From positions 62,001 through 126,000 of the forward strand of contig ONZQ02000013.1 in the NCBI GenBank assembly GCA_900312665.1: a stretch of 64,000 bases of DNA, given 5' to 3'. The number at the start of each line of letters is the position of its first letter. Position 1 is the stretch's first letter. This stretch comes from Cephalotrichum gorgonifer. Its lineage: Eukaryota; Ascomycota; Sordariomycetes; Microascales; Microascaceae. The notes under the pieces are model-generated. The model was not told the origin of the DNA and did no database searches. It worked only from the letters and a program-made list of their open reading frames with translations. The position numbers were made by a program, and so were the translations under genes. Of the stretch, positions 54,906 through 64,000 are shown in pieces.

Positions 54906-56770
54906 TTAGGCCCACGCACCAACCAGCCCCATGGAGAAGGCGCCAGCGAGGACGATAAGGCACGCCACGACGCGCCTCTTACCCCGCAGCGTCTCCCAGC
55001 TCTCGTCACTGAGGAAGTCAACGGCGAGGAGCTCCACGAGCGACGCGTAGACGAGGAGACCCGAGGAGATGGCGTTCATGGTCCCGACCAGCACGAGGCC
55101 GAAGGCCGAGTCGGGGTTGTACAGCGAGTGGGTTGCGAGGCCGATCGCCTGGCCGATGGGGGTGCTGCGCGGAAGGTGTCAGGGTCCATTCGGAATTCGG
55201 TGAGGTAGTGCAAGGTGGGGTAGTACAAGGGGTGTAAGAAGGGAAGGGTGTGGGGGGAGAACTCACGTCAGACCATAAGCGAGAGCCATGAACCATGGTC
55301 GTTGAGGATGGCTGGTCCAGTCAATGTCGGCAATCCGAGACCCAAGTGCCATGCCCTCGAATGTCTCTAAAACGGGTTTTAGTCTCAAAATGTCGCATGC
55401 GGGCAAAGGTAGGGAGGGATACACGTACGGTGGAAGGCGATGGCAATGAGCAGGACCACAAACTGATTCCCAACCGCCACGCTGAGCGCCATGCCGATGA
55501 AGACGCTATGGAACAGGATCCCGATCTCCAGGAGCACGCACTGGAGCACCTCCTTCTTCATCTTCTGCTCCGGAGTGAGCACGTGCCCATGGGTAAGTAC
55601 CTCGACATCTCCGCCACGGGGCAAGGCAGTATCCCCGACCCCCTTCGCGCCCACCCCGGCCGCATCACCCGGAGTGAACGGCGCGCCCGGGGAGAGCTGG
55701 TCGACATTAAGCGTGGACATCTCGACCGAGCGACGCTCGTCAGGCGTGCCAACCTGGATATCATCGAGGGAGACGCGAGACCTGTTACCAGCCTCGCCCT
55801 CGCCCTCACTCTCACTCACGACCATGCGCGAGCTGGACCGCAGCGCGGAGGCACCCGGGCGGCAGTGGGCGAACTGGCGCGCGGGGCTGAAGACCATCTC
55901 GATGACGACGACGAAGAACACGCCCGCAAGTGCGATGGCTCCGGGCATGGCGGGGTAGTCGTTCGTCCAGAACGTGGACAGGCACGGGTTGCCGAGGGAG
56001 ATGAAGGCCGTGGGGAGGAGGTGAATGAAGGCCGTGGCGATGAGGACCCCCGTTCCGAAGTGGCGCACGATGAAGAAGAAGGTCCTCGGGATGCGGAGGA
56101 CCGGGAAGCGCTTGGCGAGCATGGGGAACATGCAGGCCAGCGTGGAGACGGACATGATGATGACGAGGGCCCCGACGTGCAGCGGCACGTCGTAGGCCTC
56201 GCCGCCCACGCCGCCGCTCTCGCACGCGTCGCTCCTCCGGTAGATGGCGAGGGGCGGCGGCGACGGTCGCGGCGGGGTGGCGTGGTCCGTGGACTCCCCC
56301 CTGCCATGGGGAGCCAGGCCGAGAGAGGACAGGACGGCGGACGTCACCAGGACGGAGACGGCCCACCAGGTCCAGGTCCAGGCCTTGGAGCGGACGAGTT
56401 GGCAGATGAGGTGGTGGAGACGTTCCCGGAGGGGAACGATCTCCACGGGGAGGCACTTGTCTAGAAACAGGAATGTGTCAATGCGAAATCCCAATTGCGT
56501 CCCCAGCCGGGTAGGAAGGACTTGGTGCCAGGGCTATGGGAGAAAAAACCTACAGCCGTCTGTATCGACGTCGTTGTCCGAGAACAACTGTGCTCTCTCC
56601 GACAGCAGGCCAAACGCGGCGGAGGACCCGCGGGTCGCTCCCCTCAGCGCCCGCGCGTTGGCCATGCCGTTCATGTCCTCACAGGTGGTGAGGTCCGGGG
56701 CCAGGAACGGGGGGTTCTGGTTCCAGGTTGGATGGACCAGGTCATCCTCGGTTCGAGACGGGCGGTTCAT
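54906..56770 (-). CDS. ZIP-family metal (zinc/iron) transporter
   Basis: Four exons: 56770-56554, 56460-55429, 55366-55267 and 55164-54906; all junctions in frame; about 535 aa. The open frame continues upstream but the first ATG is at 56770. Eight hydrophobic segments. TM4 carries HFGTGVLIATAFIHLLP (His at about 206 and 219), the metal-binding HxxxGxxxxxxFxHLLP of ZIP proteins. TM5 carries EIGILFHSVFIGMAL (His about 390). A later FHQTFEGMALGSRI also fits. The long loop between TM3 and TM4 equivalents (about 265-365) is acidic/Ser-rich and has HGH, typical of the variable cytosolic loop. Imports Zn2+ (or Fe2+) across the plasma or vacuolar membrane. An extended N terminus of about 95 residues precedes TM1, longer than in yeast Zrt1. 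Confidence 0.9.
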
Positions 56771-58265
56771 CTCGGATGCTTCAGTGGCGTCACCGTCAAT
56801 GTCAATGTAGTGCAAGTACTCGTAAGATCAAAGTTTGAACAAAAGGGCGACAGGAAACAGACTCGGCGCTCGAACGCTAGGTCATAGGGCGGTGGCGGCA
56901 AAAGACTGGGGCGAATTGGAGGGTGGGGTTCAGATAAGAATGGGACGTGGATCGGATAATCTCGTGACGGGAGTCTGGGGTTTAATACAAGTTCGCCCGT
57001 GTATCCTCGGGGCAGCTGGCCAAGAAAATGTTGATGCGGTCACCACAAGGGGAATGACTCCTGAGAATGACTGGTGGAATACGCTAAAAGTACAAGTAGT
57101 ATTACGACTACTCATAAAAGTCAAAATACGACTACAAGGTACATTACTTCGTATGAGTGGGGCGGAGTCCATCTCAGCACCACCCCTGATTGGCTTATGT
57201 CAGCCCGGACCCCAACTCGTGGCACACGGAGTCTGACGTTTCCGAACGGCCGCAGCAACCGACAAGTACACCGACAAAGACATAGGGGGGCGAAACCCGC
57301 CCAGACCACCCCTCGTCTCGCATGGGCATGACCACGGTGCGTACGGAGTAAGGCCCTCGATTATACCGGGGTCGTTGCCAATTTTAAACTCAGGTATCAA
57401 AACTTCACCCCCACTGGGCCGGGCCGGAACGCCACGACGATATCTTTTCCTCGGCATTAATCCATTCCTCCGCCCGGATGAACCCGGTGTCCCCTGAACC
57501 TGCCGGGCGACCTCCACTAACACGAGAACAGGGACCCGGATGGGCAAATCACATCGCTAGCATTGCCCGGTACTTGTCACGTGGTACGCCTTAAGCTTCG
57601 GCTAGCACCTCCCTCGTTGCGTCTCGGTGGGGCCCGGTGGGTCCAAGGGCGAATAGGGAAAGGGGGCATGCTGGTCCTCGAGTTCGGAATGTGCATGTGC
57701 ATCCTCGTCATGTCGACAGCTCCGACGATGGGGTTGAACCGTGGCTTGACTGGCTCTTGGAGGCTCAAATTGTCCGGAGGATACACAATTGGGCTCGTTT
57801 AGGCTCGACAGGAATGATGGGGGTGGTAGAAGGTGCCACACCGACTGATTTTTGAAAAAAGCTATCTAATGGGGTGTAGATAACATGATAACTCTCCATA
57901 TCATCCTTAACCCGCCTTGGATGACCCTGTCCAGTCGCGGTTGCCAATTCCTCATCCATGTAGCCTACAAAGTTTGGTTGTACTCGTGCTGCGATTACAT
58001 AAAAAACGAAGACGTAAAGAAGGAGTAAAGAAGAACAAAAGAACCAAAAAAAAGGAAAGAAAAAAGAAGAAATGAAGAACAAAAAAGCACCGAGATACTG
58101 GGCATAAAGCGCAGGGACTGACTGGAAAGGGCGATTCTCAGAGGCCAAGAACCCATCATAGCGAAGTCGCGACCGGGGTATCCTAGATAAAACATTAAAA
58201 ACCTGTAAGAGAAGGCGCGCCCCGCAGTTCAGCGGATCCATTGGATCGACGCGGCAAGAGCGAGT
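56771..58265. other. intergenic
   Basis: Promoter of the ZIP gene and 3' flank of the HNH gene. Contains TACTCGTAA/AGTACAAGTAG motifs (56815-57130) and an A/G-rich tract (58010-58086). No gene seen. Confidence 0.55.
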
Positions 58266-59462
58266 TCAGTGCGCTAGGCCCTGGGGATTATGAGACCAGT
58301 GACACTTAGTTACGAGTACATCGAGAATCTTGGCAATTTTATGATGGACAGCAAAAAGTTTCGGGTTGGGGAGCGGCGCGGACGGGTCGGCGGATGTCAG
58401 GGTGAGTGTGTCGTGCAATGGGAATTCTATGTTGAAGCGTGCAAACACCCCGAACAAATGGACTCGGTATGTGTCTCTCGGCCCCTGATTTGGTTAGCCT
58501 CCGGGGTCTCCCCCCAATTCTACATTGATATACCTTCACAATACTATTCAACTTACCCCTTCGATTGGTGAGAGGCTTAACTTGAACCGTCTGAATGCAG
58601 CATGAACCTCTGAAGCCAGCGTGATGGCGCTTTGGCCCTGGTTTATTGTATCTGACCCCATGATGTCACGAAGGGATGGGAAGTAACGGTTGAGAGCCCA
58701 GCATATTGTGTCAACATTCCGAACCTGAGGAAGCACGTCAACAGGACATGTAATAATAGCTGGAGATCCAAGCCGAAAAAGAAAAAGATTGTTACCTGTC
58801 GCTCGTCTGTGTTATCGGCCTTCTTAAAGGCAAGTGGCAGAATATGCGTACACCTGGTTGTCATAGTTCTCGCCTTAGTTGGCGGCGTGACGAGGCCATC
58901 GGCGATGGAGGAGGCATCATAGAATCCGCTAACAGGGCAGCGGAAACCATCTCTCCGGAGACACTGCCTCTTCAAGGAAGCCTGGTTAGACCTCGAGGAG
59001 CCCACGATGTCAAAAATGGAGTTGATCTCTTCACTCGTGGCCGGGATCGGGGATTCGCAGATTGACCTCCGTGGGGAGCTCCCCCCAGTACCTTTGACTG
59101 AACACCATTGAAGACGTAAATCTCTAGGACATCCTGGGGTGGCCACTTCTCTCAGCTGGTAACATACCGGGTTTAAGGACGGCATCCACAAGGAAAGAGC
59201 GTAGCTGGCGTAGCTTAGAGTCGTCTCCTCCGAGTTTGCAAAGTTCCGTCTCGAGGACCGCTTGCCCATCCTTGGGCAGGTGCTCCAAGAAGAGGTTTAA
59301 GACTTGTTGCGTCCTATCACTGCCGTTAACAGTCTGGTAAGAATCAATAATCCTCTGTGCCTCCTTCCCCCGATCGAACCAGAGGTCCGTATTGCTAGCA
59401 ACACTCGATAGATCGGATGATTCTGGGGAATTGGGAGCGGTAAGACCTAGAACCGAAGCCAT
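58266..59462 (-). CDS. HNH-nuclease-domain protein of fungal type
   Basis: Four exons: 59462-59168, 59097-58796, 58724-58557 and 58484-58266; introns 70, 71 and 72 nt; 327 aa. The N-terminal helical part (residues 1-98) resembles the helical lead of many fungal HNH proteins. The HNH core follows: SLKRQCLRRDGFRCPVSGFY (zinc or structural Cys), CTHILPLAFKK with the first His (about 182), the Asn in TINQGQSAITL and the distal His in EVHAAFRRF. This family (HNH endonuclease-like, PF13391 type) is expanded in filamentous fungi. Its biological role is not established; roles in DNA cleavage, repair or nonself responses are speculated. All catalytic-type residues seem present. Confidence 0.82.
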
Positions 59463-60362
59463 TCTGACGCGACGGGGTTCAGGCTTGGGTTGCTCTTTCC
59501 ATCCCGATTATTTCAATGCTCGCGGAAGCTCCTTCCTCCGCCAGTGGGAAAAAGGTTGCGCCCGGTCCCTGTTCACATGTTTCTCGGTTCTTCGCTGTTT
59601 GCTGATGTGGTCTGATGTTCGCTTTAATTATGGGTCGTGATAGCCGTTGAGTAGCCAGTACTTAAAACAGATAAACTTTCCGAACAGGCAAAGACACATG
59701 ATCACCATTTCAGTCCTTGCATCATGTCAATTACCAACTGTCACCAAGCAATCTCGCGGCATCCGAGACCTCGACTCGCACTCCCATTCCAGGCCACCGG
59801 TCGTGGCCGGGTCGACGGGGACAAGAAGATCTTCTCTGCCGCTATCGCCTACCCGTATCGCCCGAACTTCAGACGGAATATAATGCGTGAACGAGGAGGT
59901 CAAACAGGGCCATGTTCGACGTCGTCATGAAGCTACAGCCCGATCTCCGAGCTTTCTCCGCCCTCTCACCCTTCAAGATGGGGAACAGCTGCTTGTTGCC
60001 GAAAGGCACAACAGGCGCGGAGAAAGATAACTTCTGAGCTACTATGCAGATTTTCCTTACATAGAATCTGGGGGACCCTTGCGAGCGAGTCCTTGACATG
60101 CCTCGACATAGACCATGGCGTATTAGCCAAGGGCAGCCTCTGAGCTGTCCGGGTTCACGAGGTCGAGCCCTTGGACGAACTCCTCGCCAAGGATATTAGG
60201 CGCTAATATCGCCAGCCCGCACGGACCCATGCACGGACCCGCAGATCTCAGGCCCAGGTACGTCCCGTCTCCACCAAGGAAGCAAAGAAATGTTCGCTCC
60301 CTCCTTCCGGAGTTGGGAAGTGTCGCAGTTCACCACTCCAGCAGCGATGCCCGCCGAACACA
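59463..60362. other. intergenic, divergent promoters
   Basis: Separates the HNH gene (minus) and the mitochondrial carrier gene (plus). Short frames only. Confidence 0.55.
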
Positions 60363-61751
60363 ATGCGTCGCGCTGACGACGACGCCAACCCCCCCTCCCC
60401 CTCAGGCGTCCCCAACGCCCCGACCGACCTCTTACCTCCCGACCTCCCCGTACCCCCCCTCCTCCCGGTCCTCCCCTACAACCCCGATGACCCCCCCGAC
60501 AAGAACCCCCGCACCAACGCCGCGACTGCCGCCTCCGCCGCCTCCGTCCGCGCCATAACCAGCCAGGCCGTAGCCTTCTACTTCCGTGCTCCCGCCAAGG
60601 CCTTCTTCCGCACGCGCGTAGATTACCTCGCCTACGCCCGCGGGATATACCAGACGCGCCTCGAGCTCGCCCAGGCCGCTGCTGCCGCCCAGGATGCCCC
60701 AGGTCCAGGAGGTCGCGCGTGGCTGAGGAGGGTGAAGGGTTGGCTGGGCGGCACCACCCCCGGCGTGCTGACGTCGGCCGTCAGGCACCATGGGTGGGGC
60801 GTGATACCGGAGCAGATCCTCCCGCCACTGGTCGCGAACGTGGGCGTTGCGGCCGTACTCTACACTAGCTACCTCACCATTCTCGGCACCCTGCACGAGG
60901 AAAGCGCGAAGTCCAGCAAGAGGGTGTACCCGCCACCGTCGCCGGACCAGACCTTTACCGCGGGGCTTCTGGCCGGTGGGATACAGAGCCTAGCCGCCGC
61001 CCCGCTGGACGCCATCCAGGCGAGGTATGACCACCAGGAGGTCATGTCGCGGCACCCCAACAGCCGGCCGCCCAGCATGTGGGCCTTCAGCGCCGAGAAG
61101 CTCCGCGAGATCGGCACGCGCGGGATATTCGCCGGCTGGGGACTGTCGCTAGTCAAGGACAGCTTCGGGTCCGCCGTGTTCTTCTCGACGTTCGAGTACG
61201 TCAAGGCGCAGGGCTACTACAATTTCGTGCGGTGGTACTACGGGGGGCTCGACGAGGATATCGTCGACCTCCTCGCGCGCAAGCGGCCGCACAGCTCCGC
61301 ATACCCCGTCATCCGGCCCCACTACGCCATCGAGCCGATGTTCCTCCTCCTCGCGGGCACCAGCGCGTCGCTCGGGCAGCAGATCCTCCTCCACCCGCTC
61401 ACGCACATCCAGGTCGAGCACTGGAACCACCTCGAGGACCTGGACGAGAAGTCTAGAAGGCTCCGGGCGGTCCCGGTCAGCGGGTCCATGATCACGAGGC
61501 TCAGGTGGCGCATGTTCCGCGCGTACTACCGCGCGTACCAGGAGACCTGGGCACAGTGCCGCTCCGAGGCGAAGGCGGAGGGCCGCAGCGTGATGGGGTG
61601 GCTGTACCGCGGGTTCTGGTGGAATACCCTTCGTCAGGTCCCCAGCACCAGCGCCGGCCTCATCATCTTCGAGCTGGTGAGGCGGAAGTACGGCATGACG
61701 GGCGACGAGGTGAGGATCACGAAGGATGGGTATGATATTCTGCTTTCTTGA
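60363..61751 (+). CDS. mitochondrial carrier-family protein (divergent)
   Basis: Single-exon 462 aa. The N-terminal 60 residues are Pro/Asp-rich. The body shows diverged mitochondrial-carrier repeats: FTAGLLAGGIQSLAAAPLDA then IQARYDHQ (about 198-225) with the PxDxxxxR signature at the end of an odd-numbered helix, followed by FAGWGLSLVKDSFGSAVFFS. A second signature-like segment is LGQQILLHPLTHIQVEHW (about 337-354). Carriers exchange small metabolites across the mitochondrial inner membrane; the substrate is not predictable here because contact residues are unusual. Longer than the usual 300 aa by the N-terminal extension and a linker. Similar proteins are found across filamentous ascomycetes. 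Confidence 0.75.
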   Translation: MRRADDDANPPSPSGVPNAPTDLLPPDLPVPPLLPVLPYNPDDPPDKNPRTNAATAASAASVRAITSQAVAFYFRAPAKAFFRTRVDYLAYARGIYQTRLELAQAAAAAQDAPGPGGRAWLRRVKGWLGGTTPGVLTSAVRHHGWGVIPEQILPPLVANVGVAAVLYTSYLTILGTLHEESAKSSKRVYPPPSPDQTFTAGLLAGGIQSLAAAPLDAIQARYDHQEVMSRHPNSRPPSMWAFSAEKLREIGTRGIFAGWGLSLVKDSFGSAVFFSTFEYVKAQGYYNFVRWYYGGLDEDIVDLLARKRPHSSAYPVIRPHYAIEPMFLLLAGTSASLGQQILLHPLTHIQVEHWNHLEDLDEKSRRLRAVPVSGSMITRLRWRMFRAYYRAYQETWAQCRSEAKAEGRSVMGWLYRGFWWNTLRQVPSTSAGLIIFELVRRKYGMTGDEVRITKDGYDILLS

Positions 61752-62650
61752 AAGGCATTTTCCACGGCGTTGGGGATAGAAGAGGGACCTACCGTACTTG
61801 TATATATGTGCCGTAAATGATACCATCTCGACTTTGCTCCTCCAGGGGCCGTTTCACCTCGTTTTCCCGTTCTATGTTCCGTTGACTATGTACTTCTGGC
61901 ATCTTGTCCTGGTATTCTGGGCCGGGTGAAGGTGCTTTGGCAAAGCCACGAAGATGACCAAAATCCCAAGCGATTCCTTCCCTCACATCACCGATCCGAA
62001 CCCAGGAGGGTGCCTCGGACGCTCTCCCGCCCGGGCACACCGTGACCCAAGATCACTGCCCTAACTACATGCGTCTCTAAATAAGTCATAGAACCAACAC
62101 GGCTATCCGGCAGGATACACCCCCGACGTCATGGCTTGCAGATTTCATCTCTTGGGAAGGGGGACTCTTGGTCACAAAGGTCGAAGCCACTCTAGGGGTC
62201 AGTGAAGCCCGGAGAGTGTCCCACGTTTCCAAGGAGAAGGAGCCGGCTCAGTTCGGTGAATTCCGAATACTCAACAGACAAGGGGTGAACGACATTATTT
62301 CTTTTTCGAGGGAACTATCTGGCCTTCCCGCATATACGCCAACCCCGCCCTATCCCCGCCAACAGTCGGCCGAGCTTAAACTCCAGTAGAGAACTCCATA
62401 CAACGACTGCTGGCCTCAAGAATTCCTTGACCAAAATCATCGCTGCGTAGATCCGGCCCAGTGCCAGCCCGCCACCCTCGGCTCGCCTCACATTGAGAGT
62501 TCATGTGTCCATAGTCCAGCCTAGAGCTATTAGTCGCATTAGCAAAGTTACCAAAAAGCCCTCCCGTGGTACGGGGTTCGGACACGTACAGCCTAGGGTC
62601 GCTACTCATGCCACCGGCACTACCAACCGGTCTCCGCCGCGATGAAGAAC
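61752..62650. other. intergenic / 3' UTR of microexon gene
   Basis: 3' flank of the carrier gene on the left. The right part (up to 62650) is probably the 3' untranslated region of the minus-strand microexon gene. Frames such as 62376-62684 have no coding support. Confidence 0.5.
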
Positions 62651-64000
62651 TTAGGCGGCACCAGGTCCAAACTCCTGGTGTCACAGAGATATAAGCCTAT
62701 GTTCTTTTTGAGTAGTCTCACCTCAAGGGCCGGGATACTTACCAGCTACAGTCCCCGTCTCGTAAGTTCGCTGCCGTGGTTAATTTCTCTCATCCAAAGA
62801 AGCCCCAGATACTTACGGACTAGAGTATATGATGTCAGCCAGATACCTTCAGTCTTTCTTGTTTTAATGGCCCAGGTACTTACGGACTAGAGCCCCAGCT
62901 ATATCAGCAAAGTTTCCAGTCAGACTCTTCACCTTGAGGCTTTAGATACTTACTACCTAAAGTCCCAATCGAATTAGCAGTATTTCCAACCAACCTCCTG
63001 GCTATCAAAGATCAGATACTTACAAGCTTAGGTAGTAACCATGTCAGCATGGTTCCTAATCGGCCTCATTATCTTGAGAGAATGCAGGTACTTACTTTCT
63101 AGAGTCCCCGTGATGTTAGCAGAGTTGTCAATCAACCTCTCCAAAAAAAAAAGACGGCTAGGATACTCACCTTCTAAGGTCCCAGCTATGTTAGAAGAGT
63201 TGCTAGTCGGCCTTCTCCTCTTACCAGATCGGGTACTTACTCCCTAAATTCCCGATCATGTTAGGGGCTTTAAGAGCCCAATGCCTCATCTCAAGGGCTC
63301 GAATACTTACTTCCTATCGCCCCGGTTGCATTAGCAGAGTTGCTAATTAGCCTCCGTCTTTCAACAGATCGGATACTTACTCCCTAAAGTCCCATTCATG
63401 TTAACAAACTCGAAGCTGCTTTCTCAGCCCGAGAGGTTAGGTACTTACTAGCTAAAGTCCCAGTTGCGTCAGAGCTTCCAGCCAGCTTATCCATCTTAAA
63501 GGAGCTCCATGACTTACTACCTACCGTTCCATCCATGTTAGCAGTTGTTACTAAATCTCCCTGTCTTGAAGGCTCAAGCACTTACTTTCTATTGCCCCAG
63601 TCATATTAACACCTACTGCGTTCCACTTGTCACCTCATCTCACCGGCTAAGATACTTACGTCCTAGATCCCCCCTCATTTGAGCATAATGCCATTGAGTC
63701 TCGCCCGGAGGAGTCTGGGTACTTACTACCTAGAACCACAGTAACGTTAGCCTACCGTTCTTTCTCAGCCTCGACGCCATAAGCGCTCATTTACTTACCG
63801 CCTAAAGTCGTTGCTGTATAAGCCGCCATTACAGTCAAGTCTCACCCTGAAAGGTCAGGAGACTTACTTCCTAGAGTCATAGGGTTAATCTTTGTCTCAT
63901 CTCGAGGGCTCTGAAACTTACTTGCTTGGGTCCATCATATCAGCACAAGTGCCAATCAGCCTCCCTCTCCTATAATACCCAGACACTTACAGTCTGGGGT
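62651..64000 (-). CDS. microexon gene: tandem introns separated by one-codon exons (partial, 5' end outside)
   Basis: Minus-strand gene continuing past the right edge. Nineteen exons of exactly 3 nt are seen at 63991-63993, 63922-24, 63868-70, 63799-801, 63727-29, 63660-62, 63586-88, 63518-20, 63449-51, 63381-83, 63311-13, 63241-43, 63171-73, 63096-98, 63024-26, 62954-56, 62884-86, 62817-19 and 62743-45. Each is preceded by TAG, CAG or AAG and followed by GTAAGT (GTGAGT once). The introns between are 51-72 nt, mostly 64-69, and nearly all carry CTAAC/CTGAC/CTAAT or a close variant about 16-20 nt before the acceptor. The last intron (62742-62675) leads to a final exon 62674-62651 encoding EFGPGAA and a stop. 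In phase 0 the one-codon exons read TQEAVDKVLGEGKKLVSSL with no stop, plausible for a helix. Frame +1 hits a stop early; frame +2 stays open but is very basic. Splicing is inferred, not shown; function unknown. Confidence 0.75.
62675..64000 (-). repeat. tandem array of homologous ~70-bp intron units
   Basis: At least 19 units of mostly 66-75 bp. Minus-strand consensus: GTAAGTATC, then a variable stretch often containing 'gagccttgagatgagg', then CTGATTGGCAACTCTGCTAACAT, about 10 nt, GGGACTTTAG and 3 variable nt before the next GTAAGT. Conservation is highest at the splice and branch positions; the 3-nt exons are unconserved. Confidence 0.9.

Noticed and set aside
55295..56464. 389-codon plus-strand frame opposite the ZIP gene
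   Set aside because: His/Arg/Glu/Gly-rich shadow; the minus strand encodes clear ZIP motifs.
62376..62684. 102-codon minus-strand frame downstream of the microexon array
   Set aside because: Would require frame +2 through the microexons, giving an improbable very basic peptide; more likely 3' UTR.
62675..64000. CRISPR array or ordinary minisatellite
   Set aside because: Conserved positions are exactly splice donor, branch site and acceptor with a fixed 3-nt gap; there are no spacers of uniform length and the host is eukaryotic.

Overview
The window is nuclear DNA of a filamentous ascomycete (Pezizomycotina). The compact genes carry short introns of about 50-110 nt with GTAAGT/GTATGT donors and CTRAC branch sites. 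The gene families are typically fungal: a Zn2Cys6/DUF3468 regulator, fungal rhodopsin-domain (PTH11-like) receptors, a BBE-type FAD oxidoreductase, a fungal HNH protein, cytochrome c heme lyase and Ach1. GC-rich coding third positions and TACTCGTAC-like intergenic motifs would fit a Sordariomycete, but I cannot name a species. No rRNA, tRNA, CRISPR or intact transposon was recognised.

Layout. 0.8-8.5 kb: small secreted protein, orphan ABC ATPase domain, DUF2855 protein, Cys-rich protein, HerA/FtsK-like ATPase. 9.8-13.6 kb: cytochrome c heme lyase (apparent 1-nt frameshift) and a secreted CDP-diacylglycerol-pyrophosphatase-like protein. 13.7-15.1 kb: duplicated and dispersed repeats. 15.2-21.9 kb: NAD(P)-binding protein, Zn2Cys6 regulator, GST and BBE oxidoreductase, resembling a small redox/detoxification group. 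23.5-25 kb: rhodopsin-domain receptor. 25-27.8 kb: repeat-derived DNA. 28-36 kb: four very small single-pass membrane proteins and a conserved serine-rich protein. 36.7 kb: a second short 'MC' protein. 37.1-42.9 kb: gene-poor. 42.9-48.2 kb: second rhodopsin-domain receptor, omega-like GST, Ach1. 50.8-52.1 kb: an ORF interrupted by two in-frame TAG codons. 52.8-61.8 kb: coiled-coil protein, ZIP transporter, HNH protein, mitochondrial carrier.

The outstanding feature is at the right edge (62651-64000, minus strand). At least 19 homologous spliceosomal introns (51-72 nt) stand head to tail, separated by exons of exactly 3 nt. Each unit has a donor (GTAAGT in 18, GTGAGT in one), a branch-like site and an AG acceptor. 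The 3-nt exons differ from unit to unit while the introns remain recognisably related. If spliced in phase 0 they add one codon each and end in a seven-codon exon with a stop. The 5' part of the gene lies beyond the window. I know of no described gene like this.
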